The notes beneath the pieces are model-generated. The model saw only the letters and a list, made by a program, of their open reading frames with translations. It searched no databases and was not told where the DNA came from. A DNA stretch of 64,000 nt from contig JALUTQ010000035.1 in assembly GCA_032718865.1 (NCBI GenBank), positions 434,001-498,000 on the forward strand, written 5' to 3'. The translations under genes and the position numbers were made by a program. The stretch is from Tilletia caries. Its lineage: Eukaryota > Basidiomycota > Exobasidiomycetes > Tilletiales > Tilletiaceae. This document shows positions 23,901 to 34,713 of this stretch, in pieces; the stretch's first letter is position 1; each line of letters opens with the position of its first letter.

Positions 23901-26900
23901 TCCAGTGGGCAGGGCGTTCGTCGTGCCAGGGGCTGCAGAGGTCGGAATGACTCCGCCAGGAATGCTAATCAATCAAATAGAAAACATGATGGGTGGTCAG
24001 CCAAAAGAAGCTTTGGAAGTGTCAGAAAGAAAGCACTCACGAGTTGGTGGAAAGCACGTCCGTAGCTCCAGGAAGTCCCGAACTCGAGCTACCACCAGCC
24101 GGAAGATTGGAGGAAGCAGCCGGAAGATCCGAAGTCGGCACAACACCAGTCGCGATAGCGGAAGTCGAAGTCGAAGGCGAGCCGGCTCCAGTGGGCAGGG
24201 CGTTCGTCGTGCCAGGGGCTGCAGAGGTCGGAATGACTCCGCCAGGAATGCTAATCAATCAAATAGAAAACATGATGGGTGGTCAGCCAAAAGAAGCTTT
24301 GGAAGTGTCAGAAAGAAAGCACTCACGAGTTGGTGGAAAGCACGTCCGTAGCTCCAGGAAGTCCCGAACTCGAGCTACCACCAGCCGGAAGATTGGAGGA
24401 AGCAGCCGGAAGATCCGAAGTCGGCACAACACCAGTCGCGATAGCGGAAGTCGAAGTCGAAGGCGAGCCGGCTCCAGTGGGCAGGGCGTTCGTCGTGCCA
24501 GGGGCTGCAGAGGTCGGAATGACTCCGCCAGGAATGCTAATCAATCAAATAGAAAACATGATGGGTGGTCAGCCAGAAGAAGCTGTGGAAGTGTCAGAAA
24601 GAAAGCACTCACGAGTTGGTGGAAAGCACGTCCGTAGCTCCAGGAAGTCCCGAACTCGAGCTACCACCAGCCGGAAGATTGGAGGAAGCAGCCGGAAGAC
24701 CCGAACTCGGAAGAACACCAGTCGCGATAGCGGAAGTCGAAGTCGAAGGCGAGCCGGCTCCAGTGGGCAGGGCGTTCGTCGTGCCAGGGGCTGCAGAGGT
24801 CGGAATGACTCCGCCAGGAATGCTAATCAATCAAATAGAAAACATGATGGGTGGTCAGCCAAAAGAAGCTGTGGAAGTGTCAGAAAGAAAGCACTCACGA
24901 GTTGGTGGAAAGCACGTCCGTAGCTCCAGGAAGTCCCGAACTCGAGCTACCACCAGCCGGAAGATTGGAGGAAGCAGCCGGAAGACCCGAACTCGGAAGA
25001 ACACCAGTCGCGATAGCGGAAGTCGAAGTCGAAGGCGAGCCGGCTCCAGTGGGCAAGGCGTTCGTCGTGCCAGGGGCTGCAGAGGTCGGAATGACTCCGC
25101 CAGGAATGCTAATCAATCAAATAGAAAACATGATGGGTGGTCAGCCAAAAGAAGCTGTGGAAGTGTCAGAAAGAAAGCACTCACGAGTTGGTGGAAAGCA
25201 CGTCCGTAGCTCCAGGAAGTCCCGAACTCGAGCTACCACCAGCCGGAAGATTGGAGGAAGCAGCCGGAAGACCCGAACTCGGAAGAACACCAGTCGCGAT
25301 AGCGGAAGTCGAAGTCGAAGGCGAACCGGCTCCAGTGGGCAGAGAGATCGACGGGAAACCGGAGGAAGCAGCCGGAAGATCCGAAGTCGGCACAACACCA
25401 GTCGCGATAGCGGAAGTCGAAGTCGAAGGCGAGCCGGCTCCAGTGGGCAGGGCGTTCGTCGTGCCAGGGGCTGCAGAGGTCGGAATGACTCCGCCAGGAA
25501 TGCTAATCAATCAAATAGAAAACATGATGGGTGGTCAGCCAAAAGAAGCTGTGGAAGTGTCAGAAAGAAAGCACTCACGAGTTGGTGGAAAGCACGTCCG
25601 TAGCTCCAGGAAGTCCCGAACTCGAGCTACCACCAGCCGGAAGATTGGAGGAAGCAGCCGGAAGATCCGAAGTCGGCACAACACCAGTCGCGATAGCGGA
25701 AGTCGAAGTCGAAGGCGAGCCGGCTCCAGTGGGCAGGGCGTTCGTCGTGCCAGGGGCTGCAGAGGTCGGAATGACTCCGCCAGGAATGCTAATCAATCAA
25801 ATAGAAAACATGATGGGTGGTCAGCCAGAAGAAGCTGTGGAAGTGTCAGAAAGAAAGCACTCACGAGTTGGTGGAAAGCACGTCCGTAGCTCCAGGAAGT
25901 CCCGAACTCGAGCTACCACCAGCCGGAAGATTGGAGGAAGCAGCCGGAAGACCCGAACTCGGAAGAACACCAGTCGCGATAGCGGAAGTCGAAGTCGAAG
26001 GCGAGCCGGCTCCAGTGGGCAGGGCGTTCGTCGTGCCAGGGGCTGCAGAGGTCGGAATGACTCCGCCAGGAATGCTAATCAATCAAATAGAAAACATGAT
26101 GGGTGGTCAGCCAAAAGAAGCTGTGGAAGTGTCAGAAAGAAAGCACTCACGAGTTGGTGGAAAGCACGTCCGTAGCTCCAGGAAGTCCCGAACTCGAGCT
26201 ACCACCAGCCGGAAGATTGGAGGAAGCAGCCGGAAGACCCGAACTCGGAAGAACACCAGTCGCGATAGCGGAAGTCGAAGTCGAAGGCGAGCCGGCTCCA
26301 GTGGGCAGGGCGTTCGTCGTGCCAGGGGCTGCAGAGGTCGGAATGACTCCGCCAGGAATGCTAATCAATCAAATAGAAAACATGATGGGTGGTCAGCCAA
26401 AAGAAGCTTTGGAAGTGTCAGAAAGAAAGCACTCACGAGTTGGTGGAAAGCACGTCCGTAGCTCCAGGAAGTCCCGAACTCGAGCTACCACCAGCCGGAA
26501 GATTGGAGGAAGCAGCCGGAAGATCCGAAGTCGGCACAACACCAGTCGCGATAGCGGAAGTCGAAGTCGAAGGCGAGCCGGCTCCAGTGGGCAGGGCGTT
26601 CGTCGTGCCAGGGGCTGCAGAGGTCGGAATGACTCCGCCAGGAATGCTAATCAATCAAATAGAAAACATGATGGGTGGTCAGCCAAAAGAAGCTTTGGAA
26701 GTGTCAGAAAGAAAGCACTCACGAGTTGGTGGAAAGCACGTCCGTAGCTCCAGGAAGTCCCGAACTCGAGCTACCACCAGCCGGAAGATTGGAGGAAGCA
26801 GCCGGAAGATCCGAAGTCGGCACAACACCAGTCGCGATAGCGGAAGTCGAAGTCGAAGGCGAGCCGGCTCCAGTGGGCAGGGCGTTCGTCGTGCCAGGAG

Positions 26901-29900
26901 CTGCAGAGGTCGGAATGACTCCGCCAGGAATGCTAATCAATCAAATAGAAAACATGATGGGTGGTCAGCCAGAAGAAGCTGTGGAAGTGTCAGAAAGAAA
27001 GCACTCACGAGTTGGTGGAAAGCACGTCCGTAGCTCCAGGAAGTCCCGAACTCGAGCTACCACCAGCCGGAAGATTGGAGGAAGCAGCCGGAAGACCCGA
27101 ACTCGGAAGAACACCAGTCGCGATAGCGGAAGTCGAAGTCGAAGGCGAGCCGGCTCCAGTGGGCAGGGCGTTCGTCGTGCCAGGGGCTGCAGAGGTCGGA
27201 ATGACTCCGCCAGGAATGCTAATCAATCAAATAGAAAACATGATGGGTGGTCAGCCAAAAGAAGCTGTGGAAGTGTCAGAAAGAAAGCACTCACGAGTTG
27301 GTGGAAAGCACGTCCGTAGCTCCAGGAAGTCCCGAACTCGAGCTACCACCAGCCGGAAGATTGGAGGAAGCAGCCGGAAGACCCGAACTCGGAAGAACAC
27401 CAGTCGCGATAGCGGAAGTCGAAGTCGAAGGCGAGCCGGCTCCAGTGGGCAAGGCGTTCGTCGTGCCAGGGGCTGCAGAGGTCGGAATGACTCCGCCAGG
27501 AATGCTAATCAATCAAATAGAAAACATGATGGGTGGTCAGCCAAAAGAAGCTGTGGAAGTGTCAGAAAGAAAGCACTCACGAGTTGGTGGAAAGCACGTC
27601 CGTAGCTCCAGGAAGTCCCGAACTCGAGCTACCACCAGCCGGAAGATTGGAGGAAGCAGCCGGAAGATTGGAGGAAGCAGCCGGAAGACCCGAACTCGGA
27701 AGAACACCAGTCGCGATAGCGGAAGTCGAAGTCGAAGGCGAACCGGCTCCAGTGGGCAGAGAGATCGACGGGAAACCGGAGGAAGCAGCCGGAAGATCCG
27801 AAGTCGGCACAACACCAGTCGCGATAGCGGAAGTCGAAGTCGAAGGCGAGCCGGCTCCAGTGGGCAGGGCGTTCGTCGTGCCAGGGGCTGCAGAGGTCGG
27901 AATGACTCCGCCAGGAATGCTAATCAATCAAATAGAAAACATGATGGGTGGTCAGCCAGAAGAAGCTGTGGAAGTGTCAGAAAGAAAGCACTCACGAGTT
28001 GGTGGAAAGCACGTCCGTAGCTCCAGGAAGTCCCGAACTCGAGCTACCACCAGCCGGAAGATTGGAGGAAGCAGCCGGAAGACCCGAACTCGGAAGAACA
28101 CCAGTCGCGATAGCGGAAGTCGAAGTCGAAGGCGAGCCGGCTCCAGTGGGCAGGGCGTTCGTCGTGCCAGGGGCTGCAGAGGTCGGAATGACTCCGCCAG
28201 GAATGCTAATCAATCAAATAGAAAAACATGATGGGTGGTCAGCCAAAAGAAGCTGTGGAAGTGTCAGAAAGAAAGCACTCACGAGTTGGTGGAAAGCACG
28301 TCCGTAGCTCCAGGAAGTCCCGAACTCGAGCTACCACCAGCCGGAAGATTGGAGGAAGCAGCCGGAAGACCCGAACTCGGAAGAACACCAGTCGCGATAG
28401 CGGAAGTCGAAGTCGAAGGCGAACCGGCTCCAGTGGGCAGAGAGATCGACGGGAAACCGGAGGAAGCAGCCGGAAGATCCGAAGTCGGCACAACACCAGT
28501 CGCGATAGCGGAAGTCGAAGTCGAAGGCGAGCCGGCTCCAGTGGGCAGGGCGTTCGTCGTGCCAGGGGCTGCAGAGGTCGGAATGACTCCGCCAGGAATG
28601 CTAATCAATCAAATAGAAAACATGATGGGTGGTCAGCCAAAAGAAGCTGTGGAAGTGTCAGAAAGAAAGCACTCACGAGTTGGTGGAAAGCACGTCCGTA
28701 GCTCCAGGAAGTCCCGAACTCGAGCTACCACCAGCCGGAAGATTGGAGGAAGCAGCCGGAAGACCCGAACTCGGAAGAACACCAGTCGCGATAGCGGAAG
28801 TCGAAGTCGAAGGCGAGCCGGCTCCAGTGGGCAGGGCGTTCGTCGTGCCAGGGGCTGCAGAGGTCGGAATGACTCCGCCAGGAATGCTAATCAATCAAAT
28901 AGAAAACATGATGGGTGGTCAGCCAAAAGAAGCTGTGGAAGTGTCAGAAAGAAAGCACTCACGAGTTGGTGGAAAGCACGTCCGTAGCTCCAGGAAGTCC
29001 CGAACTCGAGCTACCACCAGCCGGAAGATTGGAGGAAGCAGCCGGAAGACCCGAACTCGGAAGAACACCAGTCGCGATAGCGGAAGTCGAAGTCGAAGGC
29101 GAGCCGGCTCCAGTGGGCAAGGCGTTCGTCGTGCCAGGGGCTGCAGAGGTCGGAATGACTCCGCCAGGAATGCTAATCAATCAAATAGAAAACATGATGG
29201 GTGGTCAGCCAAAAGAAGCTGTGGAAGTGTCAGAAAGAAAGCACTCACGAGTTGGTGGAAAGCACGTCCGTAGCTCCAGGAAGTCCCGAACTCGAGCTAC
29301 CACCAGCCGGAAGATTGGAGGAAGCAGCCGGAAGACCCGAACTCGGAAGAACACCAGTCGCGATAGCGGAAGTCGAAGTCGAAGGCGAACCGGCTCCAGT
29401 GGGCAGAGAGATCGACGGGAAACCGGAGGAAGCAGCCGGAAGATCCGAAGTCGGCACAACACCAGTCGCGATAGCGGAAGTCGAAGTCGAAGGCGAGCCG
29501 GCTCCAGTGGGCAGGGCGTTCGTCGTGCCAGGGGCTGCAGAGGTCGGAATGACTCCGCCAGGAATGCTAATCAATCAAATAGAAAACATGATGGGTGGTC
29601 AGCCAAAAGAAGCTGTGGAAGTGTCAGAAAGAAAGCACTCACGAGTTGGTGGAAAGCACGTCCGTAGCTCCAGGAAGTCCCGAACTCGAGCTACCACCAG
29701 CCGGAAGATTGGAGGAAGCAGCCGGAAGACCCGAACTCGGAAGAACACCAGTCGCGATAGCGGAAGTCGAAGTCGAAGGCGAACCGGCTCCAGTGGGCAG
29801 AGAGATCGACGGGAAACCGGAGGAAGCAGCCGGAAGATCCGAAGTCGGCACAACACCAGTCGCGATAGCGGAAGTCGAAGTCGAAGGCGAGCCGGCTCCA

Positions 29901-32900
29901 GTGGGCAGGGCGTTCGTCGTGCCAGGGGCTGCAGAGGTCGGAATGACTCCGCCAGGAATGCTAATCAATCAAATAGAAAACATGATGGGTGGTCAGCCAA
30001 AAGAAGCTGTGGAAGTGTCAGAAAGAAAGCACTCACGAGTTGGTGGAAAGCACGTCCGTAGCTCCAGGAAGTCCCGAACTCGAGCTACCACCAGCCGGAA
30101 GATTGGAGGAAGCAGCCGGAAGACCCGAACTCGGAAGAACACCAGTCGCGATAGCGGAAGTCGAAGTCGAAGGCGAGCCGGCTCCAGTGGGCAAGGCGTT
30201 CGTCGTGCCAGGGGCTGCAGAGGTCGGAATGACTCCGCCAGGAATGCTAATCAATCAAATAGAAAACATGATGGGTGGTCAGCCAAAAGAAGCTGTGGAA
30301 GTGTCAGAAAGAAAGCACTCACGAGTTGGTGGAAAGCACGTCCGTAGCTCCAGGAAGTCCCGAACTCGAGCTACCACCAGCCGGAAGATTGGAGGAAGCA
30401 GCCGGAAGACCCGAACTCGGAAGAACACCAGTCGCGATAGCGGAAGTCGAAGTCGAAGGCGAACCGGCTCCAGTGGGCAGGGCGTTCGTCGTGCCAGGGG
30501 CTGCAGAGGTCGGAATGACTCCGCCAGGAATGCTAATCAATCAAATAGAAAACATGATGGGTGGTCAGCCAGAAGAAGCTGTGGAAGTGTCAGAAAGAAA
30601 GCACTCACGAGTTGGTGGAAAGCACGTCCGTAGCTCCAGGAAGTCCCGAACTCGAGCTACCACCAGCCGGAAGATTGGAGGAAGCAGCCGGAAGACCCGA
30701 ACTCGGAAGAACACCAGTCGCGATAGCGGAAGTCGAAGTCGAAGGCGAGCCGGCTCCAGTGGGCAGGGCGTTCGTCGTGCCAGGGGCTGCAGAGGTCGGA
30801 ATGACTCCGCCAGGAATGCTAATCAATCAAATAGAAAACATGATGGGTGGTCAGCCAAAAGAAGCTGTGGAAGTGTCAGAAAGAAAGCACTCACGAGTTG
30901 GTGGAAAGCACGTCCGTAGCTCCAGGAAGTCCCGAACTCGAGCTACCACCAGCCGGAAGATTGGAGGAAGCAGCCGGAAGACCCGAACTCGGAAGAACAC
31001 CAGTCGCGATAGCGGAAGTCGAAGTCGAAGGCGAACCGGCTCCAGTGGGCAGAGAGATCGACGGGAAACCGGAGGAAGCAGCCGGAAGATCCGAAGTCGG
31101 CACAACACCAGTCGCGATAGCGGAAGTCGAAGTCGAAGGCGAGCCGGCTCCAGTGGGCAGGGCGTTCGTCGTGCCAGGGGCTGCAGAGGTCGGAATGACT
31201 CCGCCAGGAATGCTAATCAATCAAATAGAAAACATGATGGGTGGTCAGCCAAAAGAAGCTGTGGAAGTGTCAGAAAGAAAGCACTCACGAGTTGGTGGAA
31301 AGCACGTCCGTAGCTCCAGGAAGTCCCGAACTCGAGCTACCACCAGCCGGAAGATTGGAGGAAGCAGCCGGAAGACCCGAACTCGGAAGAACACCAGTCG
31401 CGATAGCGGAAGTCGAAGTCGAAGGCGAGCCGGCTCCAGTGGGCAAGGCGTTCGTCGTGCCAGGGGCTGCAGAGGTCGGAATGACTCCGCCAGGAATGCT
31501 AATCAATCAAATAGAAAACATGATGGGTGGTCAGCCAAAAGAAGCTGTGGAAGTGTCAGAAAGAAAGCACTCACGAGTTGGTGGAAAGCACGTCCGTAGC
31601 TCCAGGAAGTCCCGAACTCGAGCTACCACCAGCCGGAAGATTGGAGGAAGCAGCCGGAAGACCCGAACTCGGAAGAACACCAGTCGCGATAGCGGAAGTC
31701 GAAGTCGAAGGCGAGCCGGCTCCAGTGGGCAAGGCGTTCGTCGTGCCAGGGGCTGCAGAGGTCGGAATGACTCCGCCAGGAATGCTAATCAATCAAATAG
31801 AAAACATGATGGGTGGTCAGCCAAAAGAAGCTGTGGAAGTGTCAGAAAGAAAGCACTCACGAGTTGGTGGAAAGCACGTCCGTAGCTCCAGGAAGTCCCG
31901 AACTCGAGCTACCACCAGCCGGAAGATTGGAGGAAGCAGCCGGAAGACCCGAACTCGGAAGAACACCAGTCGCGATAGCGGAAGTCGAAGTCGAAGTCGA
32001 ACCGGCACCAGCGGGCACACCGGAAGAGACGCCAGGAATGCTGATGAATCAAATGAAAAAAATGAAGGGAGGTCAGTCAAACCGAGTGCTGGTTGTATGA
32101 GACTGAAAACACTCACGAATTCGTGGGAATCACGTTCGTAGCTCCAGGAATACTTGAGGTGGGAAGGGCATCCGTTACACCGGATATTGACACCGTTGGC
32201 AGCAAGCTAGTGAGGCCAGACAGACTGGAAGTAGAAAGGACATTCGGAGCACTAGGGACGCCTGAGGTGGCGGCACTACCGCCAGGGATGGTGGCCGATG
32301 ACAGACCAGAGGAGGCGCCAGGAAGACCCGAAGTCGGGATGACGCCGCCAGGAATGCTGATCGAGGGCAGACCAGAAGTTGGTCTGGTGCTGAAACCTCC
32401 GAGCGCGCTGCTGAGTCCACTCCGACTGGTCGTAGTGATGGCGCTGCCTCCTGGTGCGCCGCGTGTAGAGGTAGCCCCGTCACTGCCGCCGACGGAAGTT
32501 GAAGCACCAGATCCGCCGGTCCCGGCTGAAGAAGATGATCGACTAGCAGTCGATGAAGCCGGTCGGGTCGTGCTGCCGGCAAGAAGGCTTGAACGTGTAG
32601 TAGTACTTTGAGCCTGAGTGCTGGAGCCAGGCCCGCCCAATGATGTACCTGAACCGGAACCTGTACTTGAACCAGAGCCGCTGGTGCCGGCACTGCTAGA
32701 TCCAGAACCTCCGGCAGACCCTACGCTCGAAGAAGCGCCGGAACCTGCTCTTGAACTTGTGCTCGAGGCGGAACTTTGCCCAGGACGAGAAGTGGACGCT
32801 GACGACGATGCACCGCCAGGGTAGTTGCTCTGAATGATGGTCACGTGAGATGATGTAGGAGGTCTGGTGTTGGTGATAGAAGGGATTCCGACGCTTCCGC

Positions 32901-34713
32901 CACCGCCGCGAGTAGTCGAGCCACCTAATAAGGAAGTACCAGCCGAGCGAGATCGCGAAGACATCGATGCTTGCTGACCACCTGTTCCAGGGACGTTCAC
33001 AGACGAGCCCGGACCGCCAGCGTTGGAAGAAGACCGTGTACGAGATGTGGAAGAAGGACGAATGCCCCCAGCACCGCCGCCAGGGACGGTCGCAGACGAG
33101 CCCGGACCGCCAGCGTTGGAAGAAGACCGTGTACGAGATGTGGAAGAAGGACGAATGCCCCCAGCACCGCCGCCAGGGACGGTCGCAGACGAGCCCGGAC
33201 CGCCAGCGTTGGAAGAAGACCGTGTACGAGATGTGGAAGAAGGACGAATGCCCCCAGCACCGCCGCCAGGGACGGTCGCAGACGAGCCCGGACCGCCAGC
33301 GTTGGAAGAAGACCGTGTACGAGATGTGGAAGAAGGACTAATGCCCCCAGCACCGCTGCCGCCACTGCGAGTGGTCGAACCACCTAATAAGGAAGTACCG
33401 GCTGAGCGAGATCGCGAAGACGTCGATGCTTGCTGACCACCTGTTCCAGGGACGTTCACAGACGAGCCCTGACCGCCAGCGTCGGAAGAAGAACGCGTAC
33501 GAGATGTGGAAGTAGGGCGACTGCCACCCCCTCCTCCGCCACCGGCCCCTCCTGAAGCGGATCGAGTCCGTGTGGAAGAGGCTCCGGGACCGCCATGAGA
33601 CGAGTGCTTCTTGGTCGTACTGTGTCCTTTACCACCACCAGTATGGTCCCCCTTACCACCGCCCTGACCATTTCCGTTGCCGTGACCGTGGTCATGGTGC
33701 TGGCCGTTGTTGTTGCCGTTTGCACCACCCTTACCACCGCCTTGGCCATTTCCATTGCCGTGACCGTGGTCGTTGTGCTGGCCGTTGTTGTTGCCGTTTG
33801 CACCACCCTTGCCACCGCCCTGGCCATTTCCGTTGCCGTGACCGTGGTCGTTGTGCTGGCCGTTGTTGTTGCCGTTTGCACCACCCTTGCCACCGCCCTG
33901 GCCATTTCCATTGCCGTGACCGTGGTCGTTGTGCTGGCCGTTGTTGTTGCCGTTTGCACCACCCTTGCTACCGCCCTGGCCGTTGCCATTGTCATTGCCA
34001 TGGTCGTGCTGTCCGTGGTGGTGGTCCTTGCCACCGTCCTGACCATTCTCCCACCAGTTCCACCACGGTTTTCCACCTTCCTCCTCACAGCCGTCGTCAT
34101 CATGGTGGTGACCGGGACCCTTGTGGTTCTTCTTGGGCTTGTGGACCTTGTGAGGGATATCGGGCTTCTGCTGAGGTTGGTGATCACCGTGATCTTCCTC
34201 GCAGTCGTCGTCATCGTGGTGGTGACCAGGGCCCTTGTGATTCTTGGGTTTGTGAACCTTGTGAGGAATGTCGGGCTTCTTTTGGGGTTGAGAATGGTCG
34301 TGATCCTCTTCGCAGTTGTCATTTTCGTGATGACGCCCAGGTCCCTTGTGGATTTTCTGAGGGCGGGCAGGAGTTTTGACCACGGTTGATTTGTGAGGCT
34401 TGCCGTCGTCATCCTCACAGTCGTCGTGATCGTGATGATTACCTGGGCCACGGTGTTTCTTCTTCGGTTTCTCGTGGTAGGAGGCGTGGCGTTCCTCAAC
34501 CACGTTGACCTCCGGGATGGCCCTTCCGCTCATCTCGTGAGCGTTCAATACGATGCCGCCATCGTTGGTGTTCGTCCTCTCGTCGCTGTAAGTATAAATG
34601 CAGGTGAGTTCTCGCATACGCCTGGAAAGGAGAACGGCCGCGACGACTTACAGAGGGGAGGCGCTCGTAGCGAGCGTCAGCGCCAAAATGACGCCGATCT
34701 GCAAAAGCCTCAT
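8983..34713 (-). CDS. giant secreted exon-repeat protein, ~7,183 aa, 55 exons
   Basis: Exon 1 (34713-34652) encodes a signal peptide; exon 2 is 34585-32117 and exon 3 is 32040-31861. Then come 37 family-B exons of 210, 318 or 339 nt (31784-20177), a chimeric exon 20100-19237, 13 family-A exons of 627 or 612 nt (19154-10095) and the last exon 10012-8983. All 54 introns are phase 2, and the sum is 21,552 nt, exactly 7,184 codons. Exon 2 holds four His/Asp/Cys blocks (GPGHHHDDDDCEED type), four 26-residue Asn/Gly/His repeats and a Ser/Thr/Arg-rich stretch. Exons from the end of exon 2 onward share the motif SIPGG. The last exon is Thr/Val/Ala/Pro-rich with two copies of SVSCGGLFGLVCITLNPT and ends in a basic-aromatic tail. 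There is no transmembrane segment or GPI signal at the C-terminus. I infer an extracellular or wall-associated, O-glycosylated mucin-like protein; no known family recognised. Confidence 0.82.
10013..19236 (-). repeat. family-A exon array: 13 exons between 14 near-identical introns
   Basis: The period is 709 bp (8 units) or 694 bp (5 units). Each unit is an 82-bp intron (donor GTAAGTCTCTC, acceptor TCTGTTCAG) plus a 627- or 612-nt exon. The 15-bp difference is one or two copies of ALSTG. The exon encodes Gly/Ser/Val/Thr-rich sequence starting IGDVSGILSTGLPSISIPGG and ending LPLASVSGSVP. Two intron alleles alternate (CTGTCCCAATGAAG and CTGGCCCAATGACG). Copies otherwise differ by a few bases. 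Confidence 0.9.
19237..20100 (-). repeat. chimeric B/A exon at the array junction
   Basis: This 864-nt exon begins like a family-B exon (SIPGG, then two copies of the 36-codon block) and carries a unique middle (GVPGVTSLLPLATTPTGAVS). It ends exactly like a family-A exon, from PGLSNLFPTATIPGVTTIAP to its end. Upstream of it sits a B-type intron and downstream an A-type intron. Confidence 0.85.
20101..31860 (-). repeat. family-B exon array: 37 exons between 38 near-identical introns
   Basis: The period is 286, 394 or 415 bp. Each unit is a 76-bp intron (donor GTGAGTGCTTTC, acceptor ATTGATTAG) plus an exon of 210 nt (27 copies), 318 nt (9 copies) or 339 nt (1 copy). The exon starts SIPGGVIPTSAAPGTTNALP and ends SGLPGATDVLSTNS. 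The 318-nt form holds an extra 108-nt (36-codon) internal duplication with SGFPSISLPTGAGSPSTSTS. Copies differ at a handful of recurring positions. Only the intron at 28214-28290 has a non-triplet indel (one extra A). Confidence 0.9.
27641..27682 (-). repeat. 21-bp duplication inside one B exon
   Basis: Two adjacent copies (27641-27661 and 27662-27682) encode a repeated 7-residue SNLPAAS. This makes the only 339-nt B exon. Being 21 bp it preserves frame, and it occurs in no other copy, so it is a recent event. Confidence 0.85.
33001..33372 (-). repeat. four 93-bp tandem repeats (Ser/Thr/Arg-rich)
   Basis: Four near-identical 93-bp units encode 31 residues each, including SSTSRTRSSSNAGGPGSS. 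A more diverged relative lies at about 33460-33550. The repeats are in frame within exon 2 of the giant gene. Confidence 0.85.
33661..33972 (-). repeat. four 78-bp tandem repeats (Asn/Gly/His-rich)
   Basis: The 78-bp unit encodes 26 residues built around GANGNNNGQHNDHGHGNGNG. The copies differ at only a few positions. The unit is a multiple of three and lies inside exon 2, so copy-number change keeps the frame. Confidence 0.85.
34050..34490 (-). repeat. four His/Asp/Cys-rich repeats in exon 2 of the giant gene
   Basis: Four diverged copies of about 37 codons, each with a core like GPGHHHDDDDCEED followed by a basic His/Pro/Lys linker (PDIPHKVHKPK). Each copy has one Cys in an acidic/His-rich setting, which could bind divalent metals. 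The last copy runs into a Trp-rich stretch (PWWNWWENG). Metal binding is inferred from composition only. Confidence 0.7.
34652..34713 (-). other. signal peptide exon of the giant gene
   Basis: Exon 1 encodes MRLLQIGVILALTLATSASP plus two bases of a Leu codon. It has a basic n-region, a hydrophobic core (IGVILALTLA) and small residues before a likely cleavage site near Ser-Ala-Ser. The donor is GTAAGT at 34651. The next exon begins at 34585 after ..TTACAG and continues Asp-Glu-Arg-Thr. This is the reason to place the start here rather than at in-frame codons inside exon 2. Confidence 0.8.

Noticed and set aside
10013..31860. CRISPR array or satellite DNA
   Set aside because: Units are hundreds of bases long, coding, and separated by spliceable introns rather than unique spacers; the host is a eukaryote. 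Plain satellite DNA would not keep a 21.5-kb open frame.
10013..31860. Assembly artefact creating false repeat copies
   Set aside because: Units carry distinct combinations of variants and clean junctions to unique flanks, so the array is real in kind. The exact copy number could still be wrong and needs spanning reads.
10044..32100. Long plus-strand open frames (about 200-470 codons) in every repeat unit of both arrays
   Set aside because: They are antisense shadows: each starts inside an intron of the minus-strand gene, runs over the exon and recurs with the repeat. The minus strand has the signal peptide, consistent splice sites and exact frame closure.
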